This document shows, piece after piece, positions 34,746 to 64,000 of a DNA stretch of 64,000 nucleotides. Origin of the DNA: Lytechinus variegatus (lineage: Eukaryota > Echinodermata > Echinoidea > Temnopleuroida > Toxopneustidae); assembly GCF_018143015.1 (NCBI RefSeq), contig NC_054755.1, forward strand, positions 9,702,124-9,766,123, given 5' to 3'. Within the stretch, counting starts at the first letter, position 1; each line of letters begins with the position of its first letter. The notes beneath the pieces were generated by a model. That model saw only the letters and a program-made list of their open reading frames with translations, was not told the DNA's origin and made no database searches. A program made the translations under genes and the position numbers.

Positions 34746-35009
34746 AGTAGTTATTATTGTTCTATCATCATCATCATTATTACTATTATTATTTATTTTT
34801 TTTTTTTTTTGGGGGGGGGCTTCAAAAACACTACCCGCCCTCACATCTCAATATTTGACTTACTTTCTGCTTGTGGTGGTTCGGCTGACGTATTCGCAGT
34901 TGGTGAATGATCCTCGGGTGATTTTTGAGCACTGACCTTATTTTCACTGGCATGTTTCTTTTTTGACGATTTCCCCACTGCGTGTTTTGAGGATGATTTC
35001 CCCATACTG

Positions 35010-36800
35010 GCCGCGGACTATCGACTCAACGCCCAATATCAAAGTCCCTGAAAATCACTTAAACGTCACTTAAACAATCCCAGAAATTGTTGGCTATCAA
35101 AAAGTGCTCGTCAGCTGAGAAAAATCAATTCGGTTTACGACATCTGTGTATTTAAAAAAGTTTCCAGACGACTTTTAAAGACAGTTTCCCCACATCAAAT
35201 TATCTCATTGACTTATCGGTTGCTATATACTTATTGACTGACTCGTCAATACTTCGACAGGTCCAAAGATAGGCCTATTTATCAAATATTCAGCATTTTC
35301 GATTTACGTTGGTGATTGGCGAATAGATCATGTCAAATACATATCGAAAATCCCCTATTAAATCGTTGAAGCGGAATCAACGCTAGGGGAAACACATTAT
35401 TCCAAATACTGCCAGATCCACGGCGAGATACTTTAGTTTAGAAAAAGCACAGAATGGTATCGGAATTTCCTTCTCGTCACGGTTTCGTGAAACGCAAAAA
35501 AATCAATTCGAATGTAACAATCCGCACATACATTGTTCATGTGTTGATGATATCAATAGAATGCTTGATATGGCTGACATTACAATTGCATGCTTTCATT
35601 TTTATTTTCATTGTATTTTTGAAGACCTTTGGTCGCTCTGAATGAGCAAGTGGGATATTTCATTTTCGAAAAGTCAATACAGACTTTAGGATTATTAAGA
35701 ATTGTTTGCTTTGATCTTGGATCGAGAATAGAAGTTTATATTATAGCTGTCATTTACCGAGAAAACATAGTCAGGCTATTACTAAACTGAGCAATTGCCA
35801 ACAATTAATGTGACTAGTTACTCTAGGTAATACAGTTGTAGAAGAAATAAATGAAATATTTATTGTCTCAAATAAGGCCAATATACTGCTGCGTACTTGG
35901 TTAGTGTAAATCTATCCATCATAATGAAAGGTTTGTATTAATCGATCTCAGCCATGACTTTAATTTAGAAGAGTATAATTTCCATTTCCGGGTTTACAAG
36001 TTCACTGGATAAATTTTGTCAGTAGGAATATATTACACACACAAAAAAAATCAAAACATAATTGTCATTGTGTTAGATAAATAAGTGTCATTTTATTTTT
36101 TTTTATGTTTTAAGTGTCATTGGCATAAATTTGTTTGCCAGAGTTTTTAGTAATTTGCAAGTATTTTATTTTTTATTTTTTTTTTTGGGGGGGGCGGTAA
36201 TTTTCTTATGCAGCAGACCCAGCTAAGATATATATTTCTTGTTGTTGTCCATAAGAGTTAAAGTAGGAAGGGAGTGGGCAAGCGAGATCGGCCCAGAGAC
36301 AGTGGGAGAGCTGAGAGCGGAGAGGAGGTAGAGAAGAGGAGAGAGGGAGAGACTGAAGGGGGAGGGGTAGTGAGACGGAGAGGGGAGGTAGGAGGGGGAG
36401 GAGCCTTTGCGATGAGAGAGACGGCCGGTGTGTAGCGAGAGAGAATGAGAAAGGGATGTCCATTATGTGAGAGAAAATAAGAATTCGATTGACCGATACA
36501 ATTAAGCGTAATAATATTTCAAATTAGAAAATACAAAGTACATCGTAAATGAATTGAAAAGGAGCCTGCTGGAAAGTAGAGTTATGTTCGTAGCATTGGT
36601 TGATTTTGGCAGTTTTCTCCTTTTTGGCTTTTGTAGCCTATAAACATGCTAAAATTTGAAAATGAATAAATAACGTTGCCACAGTGATTATACTATACTA
36701 AGAAGAGTAAGAGAAACGGAGACCAACGCTATGGCTTAAAAAAAATAATAACAAGTTTCAATCACTCTTTGAAATCTATCCCCCCCTCCTAAAAAAATGT
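35010..36800. other. Intergenic stretch, no gene supported
   Basis: AT-rich DNA above the upstream first exon. It contains a T-run/G-run block at about 36165-36195 and a purine-rich tract at 36245-36430 that produces a serine/leucine/proline frame on the minus strand. No motif or splice chain was recognised. Confidence 0.5.
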
Positions 36801-36805
36801 ACACC

Positions 36806-36877
36806 TTCCCACACCGGGAATCGAACCCGGGCCACGGCGGTGAGAGCGCCGGATCCTAACCACTAGACCATATGGGA
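36806..36877 (-). tRNA. tRNA-Glu (anticodon CTC)
   Basis: Minus-strand sequence begins TCCCATATGGTCTAGTGGTT. The acceptor stem is TCCCATA with TGTGGGA (one G-T pair), the A box TGGTCTAGTGG is present, the anticodon arm CGGCG-CTCTCAC-CGCCG gives anticodon CTC, and the B box is GGTTCGATTCC. The length is 72 with discriminator A and no intron. A run of seven T follows on the minus strand (36797-36791), a good polymerase III stop. No flanking A-rich tail suggests a SINE. Confidence 0.93.
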
Positions 36878-37154
36878 TTTCGCGATGGCAATGTTGCAAA
36901 CTATTATATTATAGTGTAGGCCATTATTTTCAATAGCGCCACCAACTGTCTTTTTAACGTTCTCTCTCCCCATCTCGATTACGCGCTAGTCTATAAACTA
37001 GCTATATTACATGATTTTTTTCTTTTTTTTAAATACAGACAAATTATACATCACTTGAAAGGTTTTTTCAAGACAAATTCAATGGTGAAGACCAAATTAC
37101 AATTGGAGCACCATAACTGAAGATATGGCCTCTTAAAGGGACGCTATACGCGGA

Positions 37155-37222
37155 ACTTTTCTGCCACCCAAGACAAGTACCCATTGGGTGGCAGATCTAC
37201 AGGTACTTGTAGATCTAAGAAA
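37155..37222. other. Double hairpin (TGCCACCCA / AGATCTACAGGTACTTGTAG)
   Basis: TGCCACCCAAGAC...TTGGGTGGCA forms one stem and AGATCTACAGGTACTTGTAG continuing to ATCT forms a second palindrome. It may be a small MITE core. From 37230 to 39940 no gene was recognised; frames at 37403-37705 and 38108-38395 lack splice or motif support. Confidence 0.45.
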
Positions 37223-39943
37223 CTTCCATACTTTTTTTCATGTAGGTTACTAAGTTAATTTGACTAAAATGCAACACAAGAGGTGATCTTGTAGAGCATG
37301 GCTGTGTTACCTTCATATTTTTCTTATTCAAACAGCTTCTATTTGTGAAAATATAGTATACAAGAAGAAAGATAACAAATTAGAATAAGACAAGAGAAGT
37401 GCATGGGACGCTTTGCGTTGTTAAAAAAATTAATCAACTCTTGGGGGTCTCATTCCTCAACAGACTTTAATCAGAAAATAAAAATGAATGTCCCACTATA
37501 CTTCCCGGTATCTGTAAGATTTATATCATTCAAAAGTAGAAAATTAAGTTTTGCAAGTAATTTTTTTTCTTTCTGTCCATGTTCACTCTGTATTCTGTAT
37601 AATTACCATGATGTCTCAAACTTGTTTGCAGATCCGAGAATGCGAGATCAGACAGCTGGAGCTGCAACAGTAGCTAGAAATGTACTCCACTGCTTAGAAT
37701 TATAGAATATATTAACATTAAATATATTGGAATATATAAAGTTAAAAAGCAAGTCTCTGACATTATCTGAATTTCTACTACATTTAAAATCACATTTACA
37801 AAATAATCTCCCTCCTAGTAAACATAATAAAACAGGGACCCATTATTGTGTACATCATGTGAATTGATGAGACAGCTTATTGATATGATGACACAAAACA
37901 ACAGAATATAGATATAGTCATGTATCTATTAATTTTAATACCAGTACCAGGCAGCAGTCAATGCATGGTCTGCGCCTGTACACCATGAAAAAAAAATGAG
38001 ACTGGAATTAAACATGCTTTAATTCCCGCCTGTTTTTTTTTCTTGAAATATTAAGTTGAAATTATCATTAATTTATCATCAATACACATAATTCATGCAG
38101 AAATCAAATGCACAACTTATCACCTACAACTAATTTCAATGGGTTTAACAATAACATACATGCATCAAGTACCACACCCATGGCCACCACGCCCACTCAC
38201 TCCTTTCGGTCAGCCATGGCACCAAAATCACACTCTAGGCGGCACAACATGGGCTTGCATTCGCCTCTTGCGCAGCTATGCGACACATTCTTATATATCA
38301 AAATTAGATTTTCTGATACAAATACACTTCAAAGAATTAATTTATATCTGATATTTGACTGTTCCCTGGGAAATTTTCTGTTTATACGGCTTTGAAGTAA
38401 GAAAATAGAAACATGATTTACCTTAAGTGTCCAAAAAACTCCTTTTTGTAACGAAAAACATTGCCGACATTGAACTGAAATTGTCACTAACTTGTAGAAG
38501 AAAGTCTGCCGATTTTAATGATACATAACACATGGTTATTTGATGCCCCTAGAGGGCATTAACAAGTAAAAGTAACTTGCAAGATTAACCCGGTTCTGGA
38601 GTCATATTTTCCAAAATGGCGACTTCCATCGTGTGACGACGGACAGGTGGTGCTCTCGAAAACGGCCTTAAAAACAACATTTTGGCGATGCAAATGTGAG
38701 TAAATTGACTAGAAATAAGAAGTTTAGATATAATAGAAAATGATCGTAACATTTTATGAAAAAAGGATTTGAAATGTTGATACACTGGCTCAATGAATTT
38801 TGCCCATTTTGTGTGTTGGCAGAATAGGAAATGTGTTAAACGCGAACCCGTTGCGATCGCTATATAAACACAAACCGTTAGTTTTTACAATTCGCAATTT
38901 TGCATAGTGCATAATACAGAGTCTAATGTATATGTACTGTGAATGCGTCTTACAGGTATTTGACAGAGAGAGAGAAAGACAGGAAGGAGAGAGAAAAAGT
39001 TAAGAGTCTATTCTGTACTTTACATAGCAAAATCGGTTAAAGTGTCGAGTCGAGTCTGTGATGGCAGACTAGTTACGCCCTTATCTCTGCCTCAGAAACG
39101 TTCGTTGCTCTCTTTCATTCTTTTCTCCATCTCTCTCTTAACTTGTCTGTTACATCATAAGATTTGCATCCAGTAGAGTATCATAGAACGGTAATATGGA
39201 AAGTATATATAGTCATACCCTGATTATTTGCAGCTAGGCAAAAAAAAAATCCCCTACCTTGGCTGAAGGAAAGATTAAATCCCCAAATTTCAATGCGTAT
39301 ACAATTTCAAAACTCTTCTGGGCACTGAAATGATGAAAAATACTGATCCTGCTATATACTGGCTGTTATCCCTGTTATCATCGAGCTGATGGTCGCCCAC
39401 TATGATGGCTATACCCGTGCCCCCCCCCTAAAGCTTTGAGAGCCACAGCAAATATTTTTTCAGAATGTCGTGCATGGTTACAATTATTTTGCTTGTCAAA
39501 TTTGTCCTGGATCTCCCGGGAACACGACCTCCATATTCATTTAGTGAAAACCTTTTTCCTTTTTTTTCTTCAGTTTTAATATTGCTTGGCAATTAAATTT
39601 GTCTATGGAGCCCCCTAGAGCACAATGACCACCATTTTGTAGTGAAAACCTTTTTCGTTTTCTTTTGTTTTACCTGCGGTTTGTCCTGGAACACATTGAC
39701 CTCCATTTTGTAGGTTGTTTGGTTTGTCAGTTTTTTTCTGTACCAAAATGCCCCAAGCCCCACTTGGATCCGCCCGATTTGACAGTAGCCCAAATAATAG
39801 CCATTGTGCCCAAAGCGCACAAAGATCTCCACACTTGATCACTGGCGTACTATTCTAGTTACCCGATCTTCATTTGAAAGTGTGATCGCTCATAGAAATG
39901 ACTAAAATGGGAGAGGCCATTCGAGTTGATCACGAGCTATTAA

Positions 39944-40958
39944 CCCTAACTAGGCCGGGCTTTTTGGGCTGTTCTGTGGGGGGTGATTCAACACCCCCTT
40001 CCCGACATCTCGGCCGCCGATCGCCGCAAAAATTTGCACGCTGGTAGTGTGCGATGTAATCCACAAGGCTGTATGGTAAAACTTTCCAAAATGAGATTTT
40101 ATTTCATATAAATTATGCATAAATCATACTTTTTGCTCTAATTATTATTATTATTTGTTTGGCGTCACCTGTGCCTGGGAGCTAGCGAAAAGCGAACTGA
40201 ATCACTGTGACCCGCAGGTCTCTCCTCCCGATATAACTGATTGGGGGGAATGCAGGTGGACCACTACACCGGGGTTACCCCCTACTCTTATACGAATAGT
40301 GCAGTGGGTTCTTAACGTGCAAAGGTGGTGACTCTCCTCTACACGGGGCCTCCATTTAACGTCCTATCCGAGGGACGGAGTGTTTTCCATTGTAACATAG
40401 CCTGCATCTATGAAACATGGGAGAGACGTTTACACACAACGCACTGGCTTCAGTCACTAAATAAAGCTCCTAGAATGCTAACTTTTGATAAAAATATTCT
40501 TTGTAGCATTCTTAACAATCGCAATTGAAAAAAAAATCGTTTTGGAAATCAATTTCTTATGTATTTTATTGTTTTATGAATTTCTTATGTATTTCTGTTT
40601 TTCAACCTTTTGTTTTTTCACCAAATTTGTTGCACAAACCTTTTGAAGCATAATTATGCTAAAATCAATTGATTTCAGCTGTTTAAAGTAATAATGATCA
40701 TATCTTTATGAGAAAACTCAATTTGCATTGACTTTGTACACAAATTCACGTTTTGGATATATTTTTGGTCTGACATGCACTTACGAAATGTTGCGTAATT
40801 TCGGAACCGCGTCCCCGGGTGTCGTAAATATGGTCTCAAAAGATGCGCAAGACTTAAAAGTATAAACCCTGTGAGTGGCGCGGTCAAAAAATTTCGCGCG
40901 GCGGAATGATCGCAGAAAATGTTGAGGGGGTTGATTCAACCCCCAGGCCATTTTAGGG
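39944..40958. mobile_element. piggyBac-like non-autonomous element (TTAA target), copy C
   Basis: TTAA at 39940-39943 and 40959-40962 flanks CCCTAACTAGGCCGGGC and GGCCATTTTAGGG. The interior matches copies B, D and E. It is interrupted by about 325 bases at 40141-40468 that are absent from copy B at the same site. Confidence 0.8.
40141..40468. mobile_element. SINE-like insertion inside TTAA element copy C
   Basis: In copy B, CTTTTTGCTCTAATT is followed closely by the ATAAAGCTCC block. Here about 325 bases separate them, beginning with an ATT repeat and containing CACCGGGGTTACCCCCTACT, CGAATAGTGCAGTGGGTTCT and GGTGGTGACTCTCC. I have seen similar blocks in other marine invertebrate repeats but cannot name the family. 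Confidence 0.55.
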
Positions 40959-40999
40959 TTAAGCCTAAAAGGTGATTGGGATCCTAGGCCTACTGAGTT

Positions 41000-43900
41000 T
41001 GTAAGAATTTGGGCCCTAATCTTCTCAATAAAATGAACAAACAACAAATCACAATGGCGAATAGAGGGAGACAGACGGGCAGAGAGAGTTGAACGAAAAC
41101 ACATGGCAAAAAACATTACAATTTGATTTAGGATATGTGATTAAGAATGCCTGATAGAGCTTGAGATATACCAGCCCCCCCCCCCAACTTGGAACTGAAT
41201 AATTGTTGTTAGGAAGGTAATCATGACTCATATTCTGAAGTCCACTTAAACTTGAACAAAGTTCTAACTCTGTACTAAAATTTAATTTGGAAGACCCCAA
41301 AATCCAAATTTGGTATAAATTTCCTAAATCTATTATGTTTACTATCTTGTTTCCCCCTTGCTTTCATTATGGATTTTTTTTTAAAACTTTCAGTTAACAT
41401 TCCCAAACAAAGATTGATTTGAATATCATGAGCTGATAAATTGAACATGTACTAATAAAAAGAGTAGTGCCAAAAATGGCTACCGGTATTCACAGTTAAA
41501 CCAGAACTTCAAACCGACTTCAGAATACAGAATACAAGCCCAAGACATCAACACAAGGTTTAAAAAAAGATAACACTGTACAAGTCATGCATGTTTCTCA
41601 TAAAGTGGAACACATTTACAGTTTATTCAATTGAACACCATGCGTTTTATACTTGTACATTCTCTGTATAATTCTTTTTCCCCCTCAAATTCTTCACATT
41701 CGCACATATCTTAAAAACATTTAATGTTAATAATAAGGATAGTACAAATATCTGCTGTCCACTTGTAAGAAATTGTACGCTTAGTGGACCATTCTTTTCT
41801 CAAATCCAACGTAGCCTCAGAAAAAGCGAGACCCAAATACATAATCACACTTGTATCAGTTTGTAATGTATATGAATATTACATTACAGATTTACATATT
41901 ACACTGCATTTGTATGGCAATGTATCATCTGTGACCGTACCTTAACCAGTTACAGAGAGTTAATTGACAAATTAAAGAGTTGATTACATCTGATCTTCTA
42001 CACACTTCAAAAATATGCTCTGTCCGCCGACTCTCCTTGCGAACACATTTCACCTAACATCTCTTACAAAATTTGATCCCTCTTCACTTCGAAGCATGCG
42101 GTCTTTGCTACAATAATAAATATAAAGTCATCTTTTACTTAGAGCTTCAATCTTATTATTATCAAACTAAGAAACATGTGTACCAACCAGAGAACTGAGC
42201 CCTGCACATCAAAGCTTGGTGATCGATCATTTCACAGATTTTTAGGATTTGATTACGGTGATAAGTTATGTGAAATTTGATCTTAAAAATCAATAAATTG
42301 ATCAATCGCCAAGTTTTGGGTGATGTAGTTCTGGTCTAGACTTGCACAAAAATGAAGAAACTGTTTGATATATTGAAGTCCGATGACGAACTGAAAGTTT
42401 GTGTATACATCAGAATTTGAGACACATTCGTAACAAAATTGAAAACGAAAATGAAAAAAAAAGGATGCAAATGTTCACCCAGTGAATAAGCTGCAATGTG
42501 ATTACAAAAAAAAATAATAAAAATGAAGCAGTATCTATGTCATCTATATAAAATCAAGAAGCATATAAAAGAGAAGTTCTGGTAAATTTAATCACCTAAA
42601 CTTCATTTTCTAATCAATATCGATGCTTAATCTTGCTTGAAAAATGCTAGATTTTTATGTCTTATTAATTTATTAATTATGCGCCTATGTTCTGACATAA
42701 CAGGAAATTTAAAAGCCTTGTTCACACATGAACAATGAATTGTATGCTATGAGGAACCTCTAGAACAATTTAGTGTGCCCCATGTAAACAGGGCTTCATT
42801 GTGAATTCGCACCAGAGAAGTCATTCACAGAAAATATGCAAACTGGTTCTGTGGCATACAAGAATTGCGCGAGTGTGAATGAAATCATCCAAGCCCTGTC
42901 ACATGAAGCTTAGTGATCGATAGCAGGGCTTATTCATAAAATTGACCACATACAATATCAGTGAAATCAATTGTAGAAACCAGTCCCATGATGAATTAAT
43001 GAAGTATGTGATACAGGGCCCTTTCAATTTTAGGTGCTTACAGATAAAAGAGGACAATCCTTATTTCCCATCAGTTCATTCCAAATATTCAATTTTTTTC
43101 TATGCATTTCAAAAATAACCTTTGACGTTTGAAAGATATGACCCGACAATGAATTTGTCATTAGAAAGATTGGATTCCCAGTATATCAATTCATTCATTA
43201 CAAACAAGTTCAGGAAATGTCACACCTGTGGCCTGCAACACAAAACTTAGGAATGATTGTAGAACATTTTTTAATGATTGACTGCATTGTATACAATGTA
43301 CAATCAATCGTGAAAATCAAGCATATGATCGAACACTAACCCTTGTGTTACTGAACCCTGGGCCCCTTAACACAAAAATTAGCGATCAATCGCTAAATGA
43401 ACTGACCAATGAAGATCAATTTTACATGTGCATTTGGTATAAAAATACCGACCAATCAGAAGTGTTCTTTCATGTGTTATTCGTCGCTAAGCTTTGTTTT
43501 AACAGGGCCCTGGAAATCTAGCCAGCTTATGCCGTATGACAAGCTGTTCATCTTTTAATCCCATTTTTTTTTCTCCATCGAATTGCTATTTTTTACACAC
43601 ACAAAATGAATTCTTGATATTGAGAATTCAAATTCTTAACATCAAGAAAGAGAATCAAATGATATAACAACTTGCCATAAGTTCCTTGGTATATACTGGC
43701 TAAATCATCAAGGCATGACAGCCCCTTTACTGGAGTGACTTGGCACCCAGCACCTAGTCTGCAGGCACAGACCCTGATTGGAACTCTGCTCAACAAGTGT
43801 GCCTCCACGCAAAGACTAGCACATACAAAACTTGCTGTTGAGTGAGAAAGCCTTCAGTACACAAGGCATGAGTAAGCTGCACATTCAGAACCTTAACTAG

Positions 43901-46900
43901 AGTGAAGAGTTAGCCCAGCAGACTACCCAGCACCCAGGGTAATAAATGAAAGGAAATTAAAATAAATCAGTAAAAAGCAATCCTTTACAACAGCCTGTTA
44001 TAAAACACTGGTATATGATTCAAACTAATTTATTTCTAAAAGAAACACCAATTTCTTTCTGAAAGGAACCTCTTAATTGTATTGATGTTGATACATGTAC
44101 TTAGTATCTATTGTTGTGAAGAGTAGGATGTAAAGGCCCCACAAATACACATTGTAAATGACTAGTCCCATATGCAGGAATTCATGTAGCATCAATGCTA
44201 CCATTACCATGGAACATAACCATACTTTTAAATACATAAAATTGGTACAAAGGGTTTGTTTTTGTAACAAAGCCATAAGCTGAAGTAAAATTAAGGCTTC
44301 ACATTACAACAAGAAACCAAGAGTTTCTAAATTAAAAAAAAAAAAAAAAAATATATCTAAGATATAATCATCACATAAAATAATCTGTTTCTTCTTACTA
44401 TACATGTCAAACATTAAGATTTTGACAGTATAAATATCTACATATATGAAACACAAATGAGGATAATAAATAGAAGTTCAATTACAAGGATACAGGAAAT
44501 ATTTTGAAGCTAAGCCAGAGGCAAAAATAAAGGAACAAAGAAGTTTTGCTTGAAGACATGCAAAGGGAAATAATTGGGGGGGGGGGGCAGCACAGGGGGA
44601 AAGATTGACAATGAAAACATAACTTCTAACAATCATAGAAAAGAAAGATAAAGGAATTTTAATCATTCAAACAATATAGAAGGCAAGACATGCAAAACTT
44701 TATTTCCATTTCGCCTTGTCAAACATTTAACCCAAAGATTATTTTTACAAGAGCCATTTTTCTTGCTTTGAGAGGGTCATAATTGAAGAGAAAATGTCCA
44801 TCTTGGAGACGGATCAACTTCAGCGTACATATTTTAAATAACACTGAAACCAGAACAGGAGTTCTTGCACTGGCAAATTCATGAAAATATAGTTTCATGG
44901 TTAAGCTAAAGCACCGAAACTTGACTTTTAGTAAGACTTTATTCTTGGTGAAACATCCATGCAAATTCAGAATATGGGCAACTGATTCAAACCAATGCAT
45001 CTTGAGTGGTATCAAGTAATAATTCAATATCAAAAGATAAATATAAAGAGGGGAATTCAATTATCAATTCACTTTTGTGAAATCAGGGGAGCGTTTCATG
45101 AAAGGACATGTCGGACGTTTTATCCGACAAGTCCTTTTTTATCCGACAGTTACCATAGTAACAATGCTCTCAGCCAATCAAAATCAAGGAAAGTTGTCAG
45201 GTCTCACAACTTGTCGGACAGAAATGTTGATGAAACTTCATGAAAGGACTTGTCAGATGCTTTATCCGACAGTTACTATGGTAACAGTGCCTCTCAGCCA
45301 ATCATAATCAAGGAAAGTTGTCAGAGCTGACAACTTGTCGGACGAAAATTTTGATGAAACACTCCACTGGACATTACTGTTCAAGGAAACTGATGCAGTT
45401 TTTTTGCAAAATCAGGGGCCTGTTGCACAAATAGGTACAATCAAATTAAGTGATATATCAATCACAACTTGACTTGTAACCAATCAGAAGCATGCATTGG
45501 GGATTCGTGCTTGATTTGTTTGGTCACAATTAAAGATTTTTTCAAATGCAACTCCTCTGCGACCTACCCCCCAGGGAGAATTTCATGAAAATTTTGTCAG
45601 TGACTTTTACTGACCGATTTCCCCTCAGCCACTCTAATGCAAGGATTTCAGAAGCTTACAACAATGGAAAGTGAAAATTACCAACTACCTTTTCCATGGA
45701 ATGCTCCTCTGGTCTAAAAATTCATAACGACTTGTGAAGGTCGGCTTATGTAGACCTTATTATATGAAACATATAAAATTAAATCACAAAGGATTTCAAT
45801 GTTGGCATGAATACATACAAAAGTGATATTCAATTTCAACATTACGTTTTAGAAATATTTGTAGCATTCTTCTTCTGGGCCCTGGTGCATAAAATCACAT
45901 TACATTTGGTAACAGTACTCAACAGCCTATCAAAATCCTGCATTTTATGGAAGTTATCACCAATGGCAAAATTATTATCACTCTGTGCAAAAGGGTCCAG
46001 CTGCATCCAATATGCTACTGAAACTGTTTGATAGAACTTTACAATTAACATAGACAAAAAAAATCCAACAAGGAGGGGTGTGCTGTTGGTGTTACGAAAC
46101 CAAAGATATACGAACACTACATTGTATAAGGCCTCTTGAACATAATTCAACAGATAAGAAAACAATTTGAATTATAACTTCATGATTTTATTATTTTGTC
46201 GACAATGTTGTAGACTTGTGTTTGAATTATAGTAACATTTGTGACGTAACTGTGAGTACATTAAAGCGGATGATCAATGGGTATTATCAAGTTTTTTTTT
46301 TATTTCTACCCTTTCTGAAAATAAAAAAGGTTTAACCTTGTAAGCCAGCTCTATGCATGTCAATTATATCTGTGGTCAATAAATAATTTCATAATTTTCA
46401 CTTCTCTTCCTTTCCAAAATACTTGTATACAAAACATGGTGGAGCACCTTTTACATGTACAATCACCAGATTTAATCAGCAAAGGGAAAAAAGAGTTGCC
46501 TGCTTTAGCTGAGCAGGTTAATTTAGAAAGCAGAGAAACAAGGCAAGAAAGTATATAAAAGACGATACAGTAGCTCACTCATGCCGAGATTATGTGAATG
46601 AAATTCAGGAACTTGCTGTGCATAACGCTACGACGGGTAACTAAAGACAAACTCGAATCAAACCCAGTTACAATGTTGTCGGACAAGTTGTCAAATGAAT
46701 AATTTACAACTTTCAAGTGCGGGGGCCTTTTTCAAAGGGGGGGGGGGGCGTAAAAATATCTTTGGGGGTAGATTTATGCAACAGAAATTATTAAAGAACA
46801 TGAGAGATGGTGCATAGTATGCGCAAAGAGAAGTAAAAACATAATAGCAGAGTCTGACCAAAATAGAACTTGTTGATTTATATGAAGACACAGTATCTCT

Positions 46901-46930
46901 TTCTCTCTGACTGTACAAATGAAGAATTGC
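41000..46930. other. Stretch downstream of cullin-3: likely 3' UTR plus repeats, no other gene
   Basis: This lies after the cullin-3 stop on the minus strand. A minus-strand AATAAA at about 41620 could end a long 3' UTR, but that is weak. Repeats include 41230-41530, a small inverted-repeat element at 43368-43512 (GGGCCCCTTAACACAAA / TTTGTTTTAACAGGGCCC), related copies near 42890-43030 and 43229-43376, and two CCAATCAAAA MITEs at 45087-45370. Frames at 44719-45060 and 45842-46165 show no recognisable domain. Confidence 0.45.
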
Positions 46931-46935
46931 GTTCC

Positions 46936-63474
<16,539 letters not shown>

Positions 63475-64000
63475 CTGGAGGTAGAAAGCAACACGGACAA
63501 TGCATGAATGGATGATGATCACTGAAACATAGGTTCTGTGGGTGATTTCGTCCCTAAAATGCTAAACAGAGCCATGTAAATCACAAAGTGCCCCAGAAAA
63601 TCCCCACTCACTTCAGTGTTAATGCTTATTGAATGTAGCAAATTTAGGCAACTTCTGGTAAAAAGTAGCCCCTGAAAAAAAAAAAATTCTTGCCTGACAA
63701 TGATAGGTTATAAAATAAAACAAAATTTATAGTATTTTGTTAATCCTCCTGGTTTAAAGAATAACAAGTGGAATGCCTCTGGCCGTCTCACCTGCATCAC
63801 GCAGTTCAATATAGCAGCAGTGCTCACTTTGAATACTACTCTAACTCGCACAAGATGTTCAGTGATACATGGTTACTCTTATTTCCCTTTTTAATGAACT
63901 AGACCAATAAACTTACAGAGATATGATGGTTATTCAACAAAAAACCCCAACATGGCCATGGTCAAGTTCATTGACCTTACATGACCTTTGACCTTGATCA
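63475..64000. other. Cullin-3 intron sequence to the window edge
   Basis: No exon matching the residues before DRVYVQQ was found, so the 5' part of the gene is outside. The last 40 bases (TTGACCTTACATGACCTTTG) look like the start of another TGACCTTTGACC-containing repeat. Confidence 0.5.

Larger units (their letters stand above)
28881..35005 (-). pseudogene. Uncharacterised gene, SAM-like start, alternative first exons, two apparent frame changes (degraded or mis-assembled)
   Basis: Two first exons both end in phase 1: 35005-34864 (47 aa, starts MGKSSSKHAVGKSSKKKHA, then PEDHSPTANTSAEPPQAE) and 34225-34156 (23 aa, MKDLGVTNLLQEWDFPHL, SAM-like). Either fits exon 32870-32706 (DEHEEDTYWMQYYSS, then RGNPRPSTAEILDKYLQLLG), then 32064-31907 (IDQDFDLTIDAAPGALF, then EKINPGYRKILGAG). 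Candidate later exons are about 30630-30525 (TSWDFDRQNERGMRQI) and 28979-28881 (EHEEKEDEQELTMARS, then a stop). Each of the two middle exons has a one-base frame change inside it; the second falls at a run of four T. Either these are assembly indels or the gene is decaying. The stretch RPSTAEILDKYLQLLG followed by IDQDF resembles uncharacterised SAMD3-like animal proteins from memory; no function can be given. The last two exons need weak acceptor sites, so they are the least certain. Confidence 0.45.

Noticed and set aside
34351-34935. 194-codon plus-strand frame rich in threonine, with poly-Tyr and poly-Val frames beside it
   Set aside because: Translation of the CTA microsatellite; the real signal here is the minus-strand exon 35005-34864.
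38185-38220. Possible first exon on the minus strand (MADRKE then GTGAGT) with a good start context
   Set aside because: Six codons only; no downstream exon in matching phase could be found.
44719-45060. 113-codon minus frame below cullin-3
   Set aside because: No domain, no splice context; lies in the probable 3' UTR or repeat DNA.
45842-46165. 107-codon minus frame below cullin-3
   Set aside because: Overlaps an inverted-repeat MITE of the GTTGCATAAA type; no domain.

Overview
The window reads as animal nuclear DNA, most likely from an echinoderm and probably a sea urchin. The reasons are long introns with standard splice signals, many short terminal-inverted-repeat elements, dispersed GCGAAGCGCGAGC palindromes, and a cullin-3 gene of deuterostome type. 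The species call is inference; no species marker was checked.

Four protein genes could be assembled exon by exon, all on the minus strand. (1) 5420-14790 is a seven-exon gene whose splice phases all agree. It encodes 356 residues: an N-terminus suited to myristoylation, two death domains and a C-terminal IL-1/FGF-type beta-trefoil. This is the most unusual object in the window. (2) 18522-21654 is a divergent actin-like gene with an N-terminal extension and a shortened D-loop; its first coding exon was not found. (3) 28881-35005 is a poorly preserved or mis-assembled gene with two alternative first exons, one myristoylation-like and one a SAM-like start behind an NRF1/YY1-type promoter. Two of its exons carry an apparent frame change. 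(4) 46936-63474 is the cullin-3 gene: 17 exons covering the last 629 residues and the stop codon, with the 5' exons beyond the right edge. The intron just before its neddylation-site exon is a U12-type AT-AC intron.

There is also one tRNA-Glu(CTC) gene (36806-36877, minus).

The rest is repeats. 1-2330 is an array of GCGAAGCGCGAGC palindromes. hAT-like elements with exact 8-bp target duplications lie at 10953-12760, 25422-27096 (with another nested inside at 25721-26497) and 31439-31499. Four piggyBac-like, TTAA-flanked elements lie at 27109, 39944, 50275 and 60017, and a related inverted dimer at 22970-24300. Five long-hairpin elements carry CRE-like octamers in their arms. Several TA-flanked MITEs, some nested, and large trinucleotide microsatellites make up most of the remainder. 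No retroviral, LTR, LINE or Polinton coding sequence was recognised.

The genes do not form an operon-like unit. The death-domain/cytokine-fold gene (signalling) and the actin-like gene are neighbours on one strand. Cullin-3 is a housekeeping ubiquitin-ligase scaffold.
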